This document shows positions 1-10,510 of a stretch of DNA of 64,000 bases, piece after piece; the stretch's first letter is position 1, and each line of letters begins with the position of its first letter. The stretch lies in contig JAYKXP010000011.1 of the NCBI GenBank assembly GCA_037176845.1, forward strand, positions 620,001-684,000, given 5' to 3'. Under the pieces are notes generated by a model. It did no database searches. It saw only the letters and a list, made by a program, of their open reading frames with translations, and was not told the DNA's origin. A program made the position numbers and the translations under genes. The stretch is from Paramarasmius palmivorus (taxonomy: Eukaryota; Basidiomycota; Agaricomycetes; Agaricales; Marasmiaceae).

Positions 1-72
1 ACAGCTATGAACAAAAAAGGACCACTTATACATTAATAAAGGATATTGATCACTAAACTGGAATGTGACAAT

Positions 73-626
73 ACTTGTAATATCAAGCCCACACCCTTGG
101 TGTGGGCCAGCACGAATTCAATCAAACTTGTATAATGTATTGGAAGGATTTCAATACATACATCATTCATGATGGTAATATTATACTCAATAGTTTGCAG
201 TTAAATATCAGTTCCATTGTGGTGAAGTGGTTAAATTGCTGCTCGCATTATCAATGTCTTCCCTTAGTTCTACTGTTCAAACCTGCGGAGGAGCACTTAT
301 TTGAGATGTCTTATTTTTAAATGCTTAATAATGTCTGGCGCATTTCCGCGCAAATGCGCCAAAGGTTACTAATCAATGTATGATGTCCATTCACTAATTT
401 GCTTGCCTATTTTATTGTTTCAATAGCTAGTTCAATATAAAAATTATTGTGCTCAATATACATGTAAGTTAGAAAAGTAGTAGCTTACATTCCGAGTTGC
501 TGGCCCTGAGTAGACTAGCAGATATCGGCCGAAACATCGGAAATATCGGGGGACACAAATAGAGGCCGTGGGAAGACCTGAAAATGCCCAACAAAGCACG
601 AATTCTCATTACATTGCGAATTCGTA
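73..626. repeat. Arm-specific insert with tRNA-like promoter boxes
   Basis: This 554-bp segment interrupts the left palindrome arm exactly where the right arm is continuous. It contains a perfect 9-bp stem (87-95 with 99-107, 3-base loop). It also has a sequence like an RNA polymerase III A box at 220-230 (TGGTGAAGTGG) and a B box at 275-283 (GTTCAAACC). Their order and spacing resemble a serine or leucine tRNA with a long variable arm. No cloverleaf with a proper acceptor stem was found, so a tRNA-derived SINE or relic is the better reading. No convincing target-site duplication is visible, and loss from the right arm is an alternative to insertion. Confidence 0.4.
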
Positions 627-739
627 AAAATAGACTGCACTTGACCCATGATCATGAGTGAATAAAGCTGAGGACAACATAATAGAGTGGATGATATTTT
701 ACAAGAATGGAACCTAAGTTTAGCTTTCACAAAACTTTA

Positions 740-2505
740 AGTTTCATTTTCCAGGTTCCATCCTCATGAAACACCAAGTTCCATTCTTGTGAAAGTCCAA
801 GTTTTGTCCTCATGAAACTCCAAGTTACATTCTCCAGATTCTATACTCATGAGACTCCAAGTTCCATTCTTGTGAAACACCAAGTTCCATTCTCGTGAAA
901 CACCAAGTTCCATTCTCATAAAACACCAAGTTCTATGCTCATGAGACTAGTTTCGTACTGGTAAACACTCCAAGTTCCATGTTCATGAGACTTCAAGTTC
1001 CATTCTTGTGAAACACCAAGTTCTATTCTTGCAGAAGTCCAAGTTCCATTCTCGTGGAAGTCCAAGTTCTGTCCTCATGAAACTCCAAGTTACATTCTCC
1101 AGATTCTATGCTCATGAGACTCCAAGTGCCATTCTCGTAAAACACCAAGTTACATTTTCCAGGTTTTATGCTCATGAGACCTCAAGTTCCATTTCCATGA
1201 GACTCCAGGTTCTATTCTTGTGAGACTCTAAGTTCCATTCTCAGGAAACTCCAAGTTCTATTCTCATGAAACCTCAAGTAAGTTCCATTCTTGTAAAAGT
1301 CCAGTCTCATCAGACTGCAAGTTCCATTCTCCAGGTTCCATGCTCCAGATTCCATTCTTGTGAGACTCTAAGTTCCATGCTCATGAGCCTCCAAGTCCCA
1401 TTCTTGGGAAACTCTAAGTTCTGTTCCCATGAAACCTCAAATAAGTTCCATTCCTGTAAAAGTCCAGTCTCATGAAACTCCAAGTTCTATTCTCATAAAG
1501 CTCCAAATGTTGTGCTCATGAGACCTCAAATTTCATGCTCATAAGACTCCAGGTTCCATTCTTGTGAGACCTCAAGTTCCATTCTCCAAGTTCTATTCTC
1601 AGGAAACTCCAAGTTCTGTTCTCGTGAAACCTCAAGTAAGTTCCATTCCTAGTTCAGTCTCATGTGACTCCAAGTTTTATCCTCCAGGTTCCATCCTTGT
1701 TAGACTCCAAGTTTCTTGCTTGTGAGACTCTAAGTTCCATTCTTGTGAAACACTCCAAGTTCCATGTTCATAAGACTTTAAGTTCTGTGCTTATGAGACT
1801 CTGAGTTCCATTCTGATGAAACCTCAAGTTCCATTCTCCAGGTTCCATTCTTGTGACACTGGGTGCATGGATCATTATCCTACAACAATATATTGATGGT
1901 GTATATTGATCAGCACAGTGGTGGTCAATAAGCTGGTCAATAAGATACCTATATCTCATCAATATACTGCCACATTGTATTGGTCCATGCACCCAGTGTG
2001 AGACTCCAAGTTTTGTGCTGGTGAAACCTGGAGAATGGAACTTGGAGTGTTTACCAGTACAAAACTAGTCTCATGAGCATAGAACTTGGAGTTTCATGAG
2101 GATGGAACTTGGTGTTTTACGAGAATAGAACTTGGAGTCTCATGAGCATAGAATCTGGAGAATGTAACTTGGAGTTTCATGAGGACAGAACTTGGACTTC
2201 TGCAAGAATAGAACTTGGTGTTTCACAAGAATGGAACTTGAAGTCTCATGAACATGGAACTTGGAGTGTTTACCAGTACGAAACTAGTCTCATGAGCATA
2301 GAACTTGGTGTTTTACGAGAATGGAACTTGGTGTTTCATGAGAATGGAACTTGGTGTTTCACAAGAATGGAACTTGGTGTTTCACAAGAATGGAACTTGG
2401 AGTCTCATGAGTATAGAATCTGGAGAATGTAACTTGGAGTTTCATGAGGACAAAACTTGGACTTTCACAAGAATGGAACTTGGTGTTTCATGAGGATGGA
2501 ACCTG
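740..2505. repeat. 23-bp minisatellite in two opposite orientations
   Basis: Between about 740 and 1850 the + strand repeats a degenerate unit of about 23 bp built around CAAGTTCCATTC followed by TTGTGAAACAC or TCATGAGACTC. After the small transposon at 1857-1998, the same unit runs in reverse complement (GAATGGAACTTG) to about 2505. Unit variants occur in the same order in both arms, so the array was inverted as a block rather than grown twice. The short open frames here only read through the repeat and are not considered genes. Confidence 0.9.
1857..1998. mobile_element. 142-bp non-autonomous CACTA-like element (MITE)
   Basis: The element starts CACTGGGTGCATGGA and ends with the inverse TCCATGCACCCAGTG. 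It is flanked by a 3-bp direct repeat, TGA (1854-1856 and 1999-2001). Removing it with one TGA restores an uninterrupted minisatellite unit. Termini beginning CACT(A/G) with 3-bp duplications are typical of the CMC/EnSpm (CACTA) superfamily. Inside are short repeats such as TCAATA, like the subterminal repeats of that group. It is far too short to encode a transposase and must have moved in trans. Confidence 0.8.
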
Positions 2506-2702
2506 GAAAATGAAACTTAAAGTTTTGTGAAAGCTAAACTTAGGTTCCATTCTTGTAAAATATCATCCACTCTATTATGTTGTCCTCAGCTTTATTCACT
2601 CATGATCATGGGTCAAGTGCAGTCTATTTTATTGTCACATTCCAGTTTAGTGATCAATATCCTTTATTAATGTATAAGTGGTCCTTTTTTGTTCATAGCT
2701 GA

Positions 2703-3630
2703 TCAATATTTGTAAGTGGATTACTGATTGTTATCTCTGATTGCTGTGGTTGTTGATATTTGCCATTAGTGTATCAATGTAAGATTCTTAGTTTGGGGCA
2801 GATTTTATTGTGACTAAATTTCAAATTGCTGCAAATCTTGTGTTTTATTTTGACAGAATCCAGTTATATTGCACATTAATGTGCTGTACCTTTGCCATTT
2901 GTACAATTTACCTGTTTATTTGTCCTATGACTAATAATTCATCATTCCATATGTAACACATTTCCACTATGCATCAATCACAGAAGCAAGATATGATTGG
3001 TATTTAGTCCATATATTCCATGTTTTATCATTGAGACAGGACCAGACTCATTGGTATGTTAGGATACTTATCAACCAGTTTTGCAAAGAAATACAGGTAA
3101 ATTTAGATCCTTTTTGTCATTGATAACCTATGTGTATATGGTACACAAATATTAATCACCACTCAATAGTCTGTGATCAGTATTATTTCTGATACATTCA
3201 ACACCTTTCATGGATATGCTCTATTGCAATATATATGACCAATATACTGCATATCTATCAGTGATTTCCACTGGTGATTTATACAGTATCTGTAGTCTAT
3301 GCATAAACTACCTGTCAATATACATGAGCTCATTGATATTTACTGTAATTTATTAATCAGAAATAAAACAATATACCAGTGGCCCTGATATCTTCTCACT
3401 GATATGTTGTTTTTATATTATAGATACAACATACAGATATATGAATTGCATGAATCATATGTCCCATCTCCTTTCAATGAGCTTTTTGATCACTTATCAA
3501 TAAGAAAAGTGCTATCTTGTCATCAATATTCCATCTATAGACTGCACAAAAATATTTAAATAAGTTGGTCAATAAACAGCCTTTATGTCATCTATATTAT
3601 GGCACAGGTTATTGGTCCATGCACCCAGTG
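2703..3630. mobile_element. 3' part of a larger CACTA-like element
   Basis: The stretch is AT-rich and full of short ATCAATAT/CCAATATA motifs in both orientations. It ends at 3630 with ATTGGTCCATGCACCCAGTG, the same terminal sequence as the small element at 1857-1998. No open frame of note is present. The matching 5' terminus was not found in the window, so it probably lies upstream, in which case the palindrome would be internal to a large non-autonomous element. The element membership is inferred from the shared terminus. Confidence 0.6.
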
Positions 3631-4238
3631 AGTAGCTTGTAGATTTCAAACTCACAGAAATTTTCATTAAATGGTTTGACTGCCACAAATCAAGCCCACC
3701 CGGTATACATCAGAATGTTCTCACCTTGGTACTACCGTGACCTAAAACCAAGTCCGGTCCGTTGACTTGACTCGTTGTTCTTCTCGACCGGTAAATCCGC
3801 TTTTCGAGCACAAAAACTGACAAGAAAAGCAAGAAAGGCAAAAATTTGGTAAGTAGAAACAGCCCTCCATGAACACATGGCACTAAAGTCTAGGCCCTCG
3901 GACTTACTGTGTCATAGATTTCGGATTCGGGATCTTCCGAATTGAACGCCTTTTCTGATTTCAATTATTTTTTTTTGCCTCATGCTCCGGTGTCAGGAGA
4001 TACACTCACCTTCAGTTCACTCTAATGGCTAACCAGCCTAATACCTCCTAATGCATATTCACCCTGAGTAACAGAGTAAGTACATAATGAAAGAGGCGAG
4101 GAAGGAGTCAGCCTCGCTTTTCCCTTGGCGCACTACTGCCAAGCCCACATTGGTGGCGTGTGCGAACGGTAGCTCAAGATACTTTGGCACTTAGCTCGTA
4201 ATAACCCTGTCAAGCACCACCACCTTGCGACCGCTATC
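3631..4238. other. Intergenic, upstream of first F-box gene
   Basis: No coding frame or repeat was recognised. The last 150 bases lead into the ATG at 4239 and should hold the promoter of the F-box gene; a clear TATA box was not seen. Confidence 0.5.
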
Positions 4239-5371
4239 ATGTCTCCCACCACCACCATCTCCCCCACCACAGCTCTTCCCGTAGAGCTCTGGGATACTGT
4301 CATAGACTTCTGTCACTCCGACAGGGAGTCCCTTCTTTCGTGCAGTCTCGTCCGCAAATCCTGGATTCCATGCGCTCGTTTGCATCTTTTCGAGCTAATG
4401 GGACCGGTGGAGCTCTTCCTCGAGGCATCAGATGATCCTGACATCTCTCTTCTCCTAGAATCACCTCGATGCACTATCGGCCCTTACTTGACTCAGCTTC
4501 GAGTCGGTTTCCTCATATACGATCCTGACAAGCGAGCGGAACGCCAGGAGAGATTTTGGCGCATCCTCACGTCGACTTCCGGCTTGGCTCTTGAGTCATT
4601 GCAGCTCGACATTCTCTTTCCGCTCTCCACCTCAAAGGCTTTCACAGCCGCGACTTCTACTCTCACATCGCTCAAGATACACGGATGTATCGGCAGGGTG
4701 TCGGATGCTTCATGCAGAGTGCGGCAGGTATTGGAGTTGATTTCCAGCATGCGGCGTCTGGAAAACTTGGAGCTCAGCATTGAGAGTGTACGGGATTTGT
4801 CGTCTCCCATCCTCCCAGAAGTTGGGGATGTTGCTACCACAACCATATTATCACTGCCTCGCCTTCGGACCTTGTCTCTACGCGAGCCATCTACCTTCAA
4901 TGCCGTTTTACCTTGGCTTAGCGTCCCAGACATGATCCAATTGCCGAATCTCTCCAGGGTCGAACTACACATGGCGGACGCCGCAATCCCAAATGTCCAT
5001 GTTATTCAACTATTCCTGGATACAGCATGTTCGCTAACAGTACAGGAAATGTATTTCAAGCTCATGTGGACGAGCTTTCCTGGTGCGTATTGAAATCCAT
5101 GGTCCGGTGATTGTGAGCCTCACGCGCCAACTGTCATTTAGCTTTGGATCTGAGTCGCTTCCAGGCCCTTCACTCTGTCGAATTTCATGCTATTTCCCCA
5201 CCAGCTCCACCGGCAACACCCGATATTCTGATTCATATCGCGGAAACGATCTACACCAGAAGTAAAGGAACACCTGTTCAGATTCGTTACGCTTCAGCTG
5301 GTCTAGACTTCAGTCCCCCCAGGCTTAGTGGAGTTGAGTGGGTCAAATTAAGTGATGATGCTGGATGTTAA
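4239..5371 (+). CDS. F-box domain protein
   Basis: Two exons, 4239-5082 and 5142-5371, joined across a 59-bp GT-AG intron, give about 357 residues. Residues ~13-50 form an F-box (LPVELWDTVIDFC, then SLLSCSLVRKSW), which in this family binds Skp1 in SCF ubiquitin ligases. The rest is leucine-rich and LRR-like (for example RRLENLELSIES), as in the large expanded F-box families of mushrooms, and probably selects the substrate. The frame and exon junction are supported by the paralogue just downstream, which splices at the same site (SFPG/A). The substrate is unknown. Confidence 0.85.
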
Positions 5372-5559
5372 GGTTCGTGACGCGACCATTTGATAGCTAC
5401 ATGTCTTGAAGGTAACTGATTTTGTACCTTTCAACATTACAGTGACTGGTACAGGCTGAGGATGTATTGTTCGAGGTCGTAAAAATATATCTCGCGCTAT
5501 TGGTGGCGAGTATGTACTTTATTTTCTATGCCATTTCTGTTCCGCTATAGAAACGAAAA

Positions 5560-6230
5560 CAATCAATTATCATTTGGTCGTTGGACGATGTGTATGAGGT
5601 TATGTACAAACAGGGACAATACCACGTGGGATGCCGTCATGGTATTTTGAGCAGCCTGGGCCCAGGGGAGGCTCGATGCGTCGTGAGCTCGTGACTCGAA
5701 ATCGCCGAGATCAGTTATCTCACCGGCCGCAGGCCGTGTGATGTCATCACCATCAAGCAGAAATTTGGCTGAGTACAAGACTACGACGACCGCGCAGCGG
5801 TCCCACTGCGCGAAGCGCCCCCTAGCTCCCCTACGCTGAGCGCAGCGAAGCGTCAGTTAGGGGTTCGGGGTTAGAGGGGGGGGTGCAGGGGGGGGAACGC
5901 CCCCGCAAGAAAGGTTAGGGGATTGAAGATATTTATAAGGGGGGGTGCGGGGGGGAACGCCCCGCGGTTAGTGGTTAGGGTTAGGGGTTAGGTTTCTATG
6001 TATTGTAGAAGCTAAAATACAGCAGGATAGTTCAGAAATGTAGGTATAAGTACACGGAAGTAGGTTTTGACGACGCGACGCGTCGTGTCAGGTGAGTGGA
6101 AAGATGATGTCATTACGGTGATCTCGCCGTTATCTCTTATCAGCTCACGACGCATCCAGTATGGACTCGCCTGGGCCCGGTCTTTTTTGATACTCAGAAC
6201 CAGACCACCACTGTCCTGCGAGACCGACAT
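5560..6230. mobile_element. GC-rich element with inverted flanks and telomere-like core
   Basis: A ~90-bp imperfect inverted repeat flanks the stretch: about 5655-5751 and 6102-6182 share GGGCCCAGG, GATGCGTCGTGAGCT, CGCCGAGATCA and GTGATGTCAT in opposite orientation. Between them lie C-rich then G-rich tracts (GAACGCCCC motifs) and a short TTAGGG-like run at 5967-5993 (GGTTAGGGTTAGGGG). It contains no transposase. The structure resembles a small non-autonomous inverted-repeat element inserted between two duplicated F-box genes. Target duplications were not identified, so the ends are approximate. Confidence 0.5.
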
Positions 6231-6235
6231 ACTCC

Positions 6236-7326
6236 ATGGGTCAGCTACCTGCGGAACTTTGGGACAGGGTTATAGACTTCTGTCATTCAGACAAAAGTGT
6301 TCTGTTGTCTTGCAGCCTCGTCTGTAAATCATGGGTACCATGTGCACGTTCACATCTGTTCTCGCTCCTTGAGAACTTTAACGGTGTCGGGCATGTCACC
6401 GTCAGAGTTGGAGCTGGACATGGCAAACACGATATCATTCCCCTCATTCAATCTTCTCACTGCACCATCATCCCTCACCTCACTCGGATTCGAGTCTTAC
6501 CTGACGACCATCAACACTGGGAAGACCTCTGGTCGGCGTTTCACGTGGTGTCGGGAGTACGGCGGTTGGAATCGATGCAGCTTATGACATTTCTACCTGG
6601 AATCTCACCCCCTTCATCCATCCCATTCAAGGCTGTTTCTTCAAGGCTGTCGTCTTTCTCTCTCCTGCATCGCCTAGACGATCGTTCCTCGGTATCAGAG
6701 ATATTCCAAATGGTTGCGGGCATGCGGGAACTGGAATTCTTGAAAATTCATATTGAGGTCCACGGGACTCCTTTATCACCTTTTGCGTCGTCACCTAGTG
6801 ACCGGCATCCAACACCCTACCTGTCCTTGGAGCATCTTCGCACACTGTCTTTGGGAGATAGCGCTTCCTTCAATCACCTGCTCCCATGGTTCAGCACCCC
6901 AAACATGATACACCTTCCGTGTCTTCGAAGAGTCGAACTGTACATGCCGAATAGTCCGTTATATATGGCGCCGCACGTTTTGCAAACATTTCTGGAGACC
7001 ATCTGTGCGATCGACGATCGAAGAGTTATACTTTTTACTGCTTTGGAACAGCTTTCCAGGTATGAAACTGTTTACAACGCGGCTTCAGTATACTAATTAC
7101 CATCCCAGCGATAAATCTAAGCCGCCTTCAAGCCCTGACTCTAGTGGAATTCGATTCGGTACCATTCTATCCGGTGGAAAGTCGAGATAGAGCATCTGCT
7201 CTTCTAGTCGAAATAGTTCAGACAATCCCGGTCGCAACGAAGCAAGCACCAGTTCAAGTCCGATACGAAATGGTTGGTTTCGAGCCTCCCGAACTGCCGG
7301 GTGTGAGTTGGGCCAAGTCAAGTTAG
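6236..7326 (+). CDS. F-box domain protein paralogue with apparent frameshift
   Basis: Starts with the F-box (LPAELWDRVIDFCHSD, then LLSCSLVCKSWVPCARSHLF) and stays collinear with the gene at 4239. At about 7004 the homologous frame shifts by +1: the expected continuation (IEELYFLLLWNSFPG) is in another frame. After the shift the gene follows its paralogue through a 49-bp intron (7060-7108, with TACTAAT branch point) to the stop at 7326. The unshifted frame runs on to an unrelated end at 7096. Either the gene is newly broken, losing its last ~100 residues, or there is a one-base error. Everything else is well preserved, so the break would be recent. Confidence 0.7.
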
Positions 7327-7510
7327 GTAGCGTGGCGAGAATTGCATAAATAGCCGAAAGCGACTAATAGATGGGTTGATAGTCTCCGTTCAAGTTGTAG
7401 GGGCCTTCATCTCTACTACACTTTCAGATACGCAGTAGGAAGGAACTAGGACTTGCTCCGAGACGATAGGCTATAGCAGGGCACATTCTTGGCACATAGA
7501 AGAGTGGTTT

Positions 7511-7938
7511 ATGCAACTTGATCGCTCTCATCTACTTATCCAGCGTGATACACAAGAATATTTTGCAGATCTTCCTCAAGGTAAACACCATCTGCGAATA
7601 CAAGAAAGAAACCGATATCGGTTCATGTTGAAACTGGAGTGGTACCCTTTCCTTGTTCCTGTCTTACGTCACCCCTCACTTTGGAGAATAAAATCTTCGC
7701 CGTGTCCAACTGCCGGTTTTACTTGAAGTACGATCCGAGCACATTGAGTGCTATACAGCCTGACATGAGGCATATGCTGCCAGTGTCCGGGGGCCTGCCC
7801 TTAATTGTATGTGGTGAAAATATGCGGAGAGCTCAGCGTGATGTCGTCACGGAATTGATACGCGAAAAGTCGCTTATTTTGGTTGCACTCGAACCATTCT
7901 CTTCCCAATTCGTTCACGACCTGCAAGTAATTGGGTGA
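7511..7938 (+). other. Possible coding remnant, unrecognised
   Basis: Two overlapping frames (7511-7726 and 7639-7938) read like protein, with LKLEWYPFLVPVLRHPSLW followed in another frame by IREKSLILVALEPFSSQF. No splice pair was found that joins them in phase. It may be a decayed gene or chance. No family was recognised. The rest of 7327-7987 holds nothing else identifiable apart from the probable promoter of the next F-box gene. Confidence 0.2.
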
Positions 7939-7987
7939 GTGTCCTCAGCGCAGATCCAGTTTTGTTCTACTTACTGGGTCTTTTTAG

Positions 7988-10378
7988 ATGTCTAAACGGC
8001 GTAGAATCACCACCAACTCTAACGAGCTAATTGATCCTGTCGCCGATGCCAGCAAGATTGTTCAAACCGCCACCGTGAAGAGAAGGCGAATAGTTGCCCA
8101 ACAAGGTGCCCTCAAATTCATGAGAAATGTACCTTTAGACATTCTATTCGAGGTAATCTGTGTTGCATACTCCTCCACTTCTTTGCTAATGTATGTTCAG
8201 ATATTCGGTTACCTTGAGCCACCCGAACTTCTTCGCCTCGCAAGGACCAGCAGAGACCTCCGAAGTATCTTGATGTCCCGTTCATCGACTTGTGTTTGGA
8301 AAACCTCAAGACAGAACGCTGGGATACCGGACCCTGTACCGTCGCTGAGTGAACCTGCGTTCGCAGACTTGCTGAGCAATCTCCTTTGTCATGTTTGCAT
8401 TTTGCATTTCCCTCAAGCCTTCTTCGTACTCATACCTAATGCTTTTTAGTTCTGCAACACGACCAGGGTACTTCAGATCAGTTGGACCGCGGTTCGAAGG
8501 TGTTGCAAGAAATGCGTGCCGCTCTAGTACGTCTGAGGGATCCTGCCACCGTGTTTGTGTCACTGATCATTATCTACAGCTTTGCCTCGGCGAAAGAACT
8601 GAAGGAATGCGGCTACGAACTTGATGAAGCTGTTTGGAATTTTGTTGTACCATCTTACCGCCTTCCTCCTGATCTCGCCCGCTTTGAATGTATGTGCTTC
8701 TGATTTTTCAAAATCATAAACTGAAGGATACATTAGGGCGCGGCGTCGCCACCGTTTATTTGATGACGGCGGTCAAGGCATTATTCAAGAAGGCATTGAG
8801 TTTGCCGATGGACAACGGGACATTTACTGCGTTCTTGTCAAACACCAAAAGGGAGAGAGACACGGAATTACAGGTAAGATTGGCCCTTTCTTTTGACACG
8901 TTTTCCAATTGTTTTCTATACAGCAAATACACGCCTGTCAGTTGTGGGATTACCAACAGAATCTGGTCAAGAGTCTCGAACGAATGAATGCACGAGAGGA
9001 GAGGAAAACAATGTACGTGTGGTTACACTCCCGTCTCCTGGTTTTCGCTGATCGTGCATGCAGGATCATTGGTAAACTTCAAGAATTGGGCTGGCGTGAA
9101 GAGCTTACCCATGGAAGCTCGCAGGATGAGCTCATCCGTCACAAATTGGTCAATCAGCCAAGGGTTCTGACCGACAGAAGTAGGTCTCTAGCATTATTCA
9201 TTCATTCAAATGCCTCATTCAGCAATACCTGATAGGTTGGAGAAACATCTGCGCGACTCTGGAAGCATTCATGTCTTCTCTTAAAACCGATCGCCTATCT
9301 CAAGAGCGGACTCATCTACTCCGTACTCGAGACGAATTCCTCCAGAAAATGCTTCGCCACTACGCGAAGCGGCTTCCGCACGCGCTTTACATGCCACCAC
9401 TCCCAGATATCGTACTATGGGGACCATTCAGATGGATCATCGAGGACACTCCATCCCATGTCAAACTTCAAGCGCACCATTTCTCCGAGCCGATGAAGCA
9501 GTTGCCAGCGTTCATCGAGCAGTGGAATGCAGAGCGACACAATAAAGCACTAGTAGCTCTGCAGAAGCACGTCCCACAAGCTACATCTTCCGATCTCAAT
9601 TTGGCGATCTCCTTGTTCTGTTGCAAAAGTTATCGAGCTGTCTGGTCGTATCCGGGTATCATGGCTCATATGTGTGGCGGAATGGCTGATCACGAGTCAG
9701 AGCGTGTGGAATGGTGCTCTGGTACGCGTTCATCATACTGCGAGATCGAAATGGCTACAGAAGCCATCGACGTTACGAGAGTTATCTGCAACTTATATGG
9801 CCTTGACCCTAAGACAACTTCGCTCGAGACCTTGATGACACTTAATCCACTTGTAGAATGCAAGACGTGCAGCCGCTACGAACATTACGAGGCGAGATGT
9901 TTCAAACGCTGGACTCAAGCTGTGAGCAAGTTGTCTCTCGTCCTTCACAACTATCTTACTGAGAACTGTTACAGGCTACCCATTGCAGGGGGCACGAATT
10001 GCTTGTAGTATCGAAGATAGATGAGGCCGTCGTCGTCGCGAAAGAAAGCCAGCAAGACTGTCGATGGTACCAGGCCCAAGAGTGGTATCGCTGTAAGGAG
10101 TGCGACTACAAGTATCGCCTGAAATCTGTTCGGAAGCACCTGCAGAAAGTGTATGTCGGTTGTAGTATCATCCTCGTCACTGTCTAGACTCTAACCTTAC
10201 ATTGCCCATACCCAGTCATCAGATTGAAGATAATCTTGACAACCACATAGAATATACCCCTTTAGGTCGATTGTTAGAAAGTACAGGTCCTTCCGTTACT
10301 AAGATCTATCCACCAGGAACAAGGGAGCCACCAGCTATGCCTATCCTCCCTTGGGATCCTGATTCGGATTCAGATTGA
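7988..10378 (+). CDS. F-box protein with C-terminal C2H2-like finger
   Basis: About nine exons with short GT-AG introns starting near 8153, 8396, 8529, 8691, 8876, 9012, 9180, 9921 and 10150. A basic N-terminus (SKRRR, VKRRR) precedes an F-box (VPLDILFEIFGYLEPPELL). A Cys pattern follows, CHFCNTT then RRCCKKC, as in many mushroom F-box proteins. The middle is helical and charged. The end reads CKECDYKYRLKSVRKHLQKV followed by H, a C2H2-like finger, and an acidic DSDSD tail. The role is probably substrate adaptor of an SCF ubiquitin ligase. Splice choices were made to keep the family pattern in frame; the exons around 8396-8733 are the least certain. Confidence 0.7.
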
Positions 10379-10510
10379 CGTTCTCCGTACGTTTTTGGCT
10401 ATATCTTGGCGTTTCATAGCACATCCTGTCTGTAATTACATATCCAACACATACAACTAGGTATAGGCTAAATTCTAATAGCATCTTGCAGCCGGTTTTA
10501 CTAAGCATTC

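Larger units (their letters stand above)
1..2702. repeat. Large imperfect palindrome
   Basis: The first ~72 bases reappear as their reverse complement at about 2631-2702, with one mismatch seen near the outer edge. Bases 627-760 reappear inverted at about 2500-2630, and the minisatellite continues the inverted match inward to roughly 1200 on the left and 2020 on the right. The left arm holds a 554-bp segment (73-626) that the right arm lacks. The centre holds more minisatellite copies and a small transposon. The arms are similar enough to form a long hairpin. The left edge may continue beyond the window. This is read directly from the sequence; exact identity was not computed. Confidence 0.85.

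Noticed and set aside
220..283. Functional tRNA gene
   Set aside because: A and B boxes are present, but no acceptor stem or credible anticodon arm could be drawn; recorded only as tRNA-like.
2109..2493. Open frames of 107 and 62 codons over the repeat
   Set aside because: They only translate the minisatellite; the apparent protein repeat follows the DNA repeat in any frame.
740..2505. CRISPR-like array of regular repeats
   Set aside because: Units are contiguous and degenerate with no unique spacers, the array is inverted, and the genome is eukaryotic. It is a minisatellite.
4493..4972. 159-codon frame antisense to the first F-box gene
   Set aside because: It lies entirely within a well-supported exon on the other strand and has no motif.
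5967..5993. A chromosome end or true interstitial telomere
   Set aside because: Only a couple of imperfect TTAGGG units are present and ordinary genes lie on both sides.
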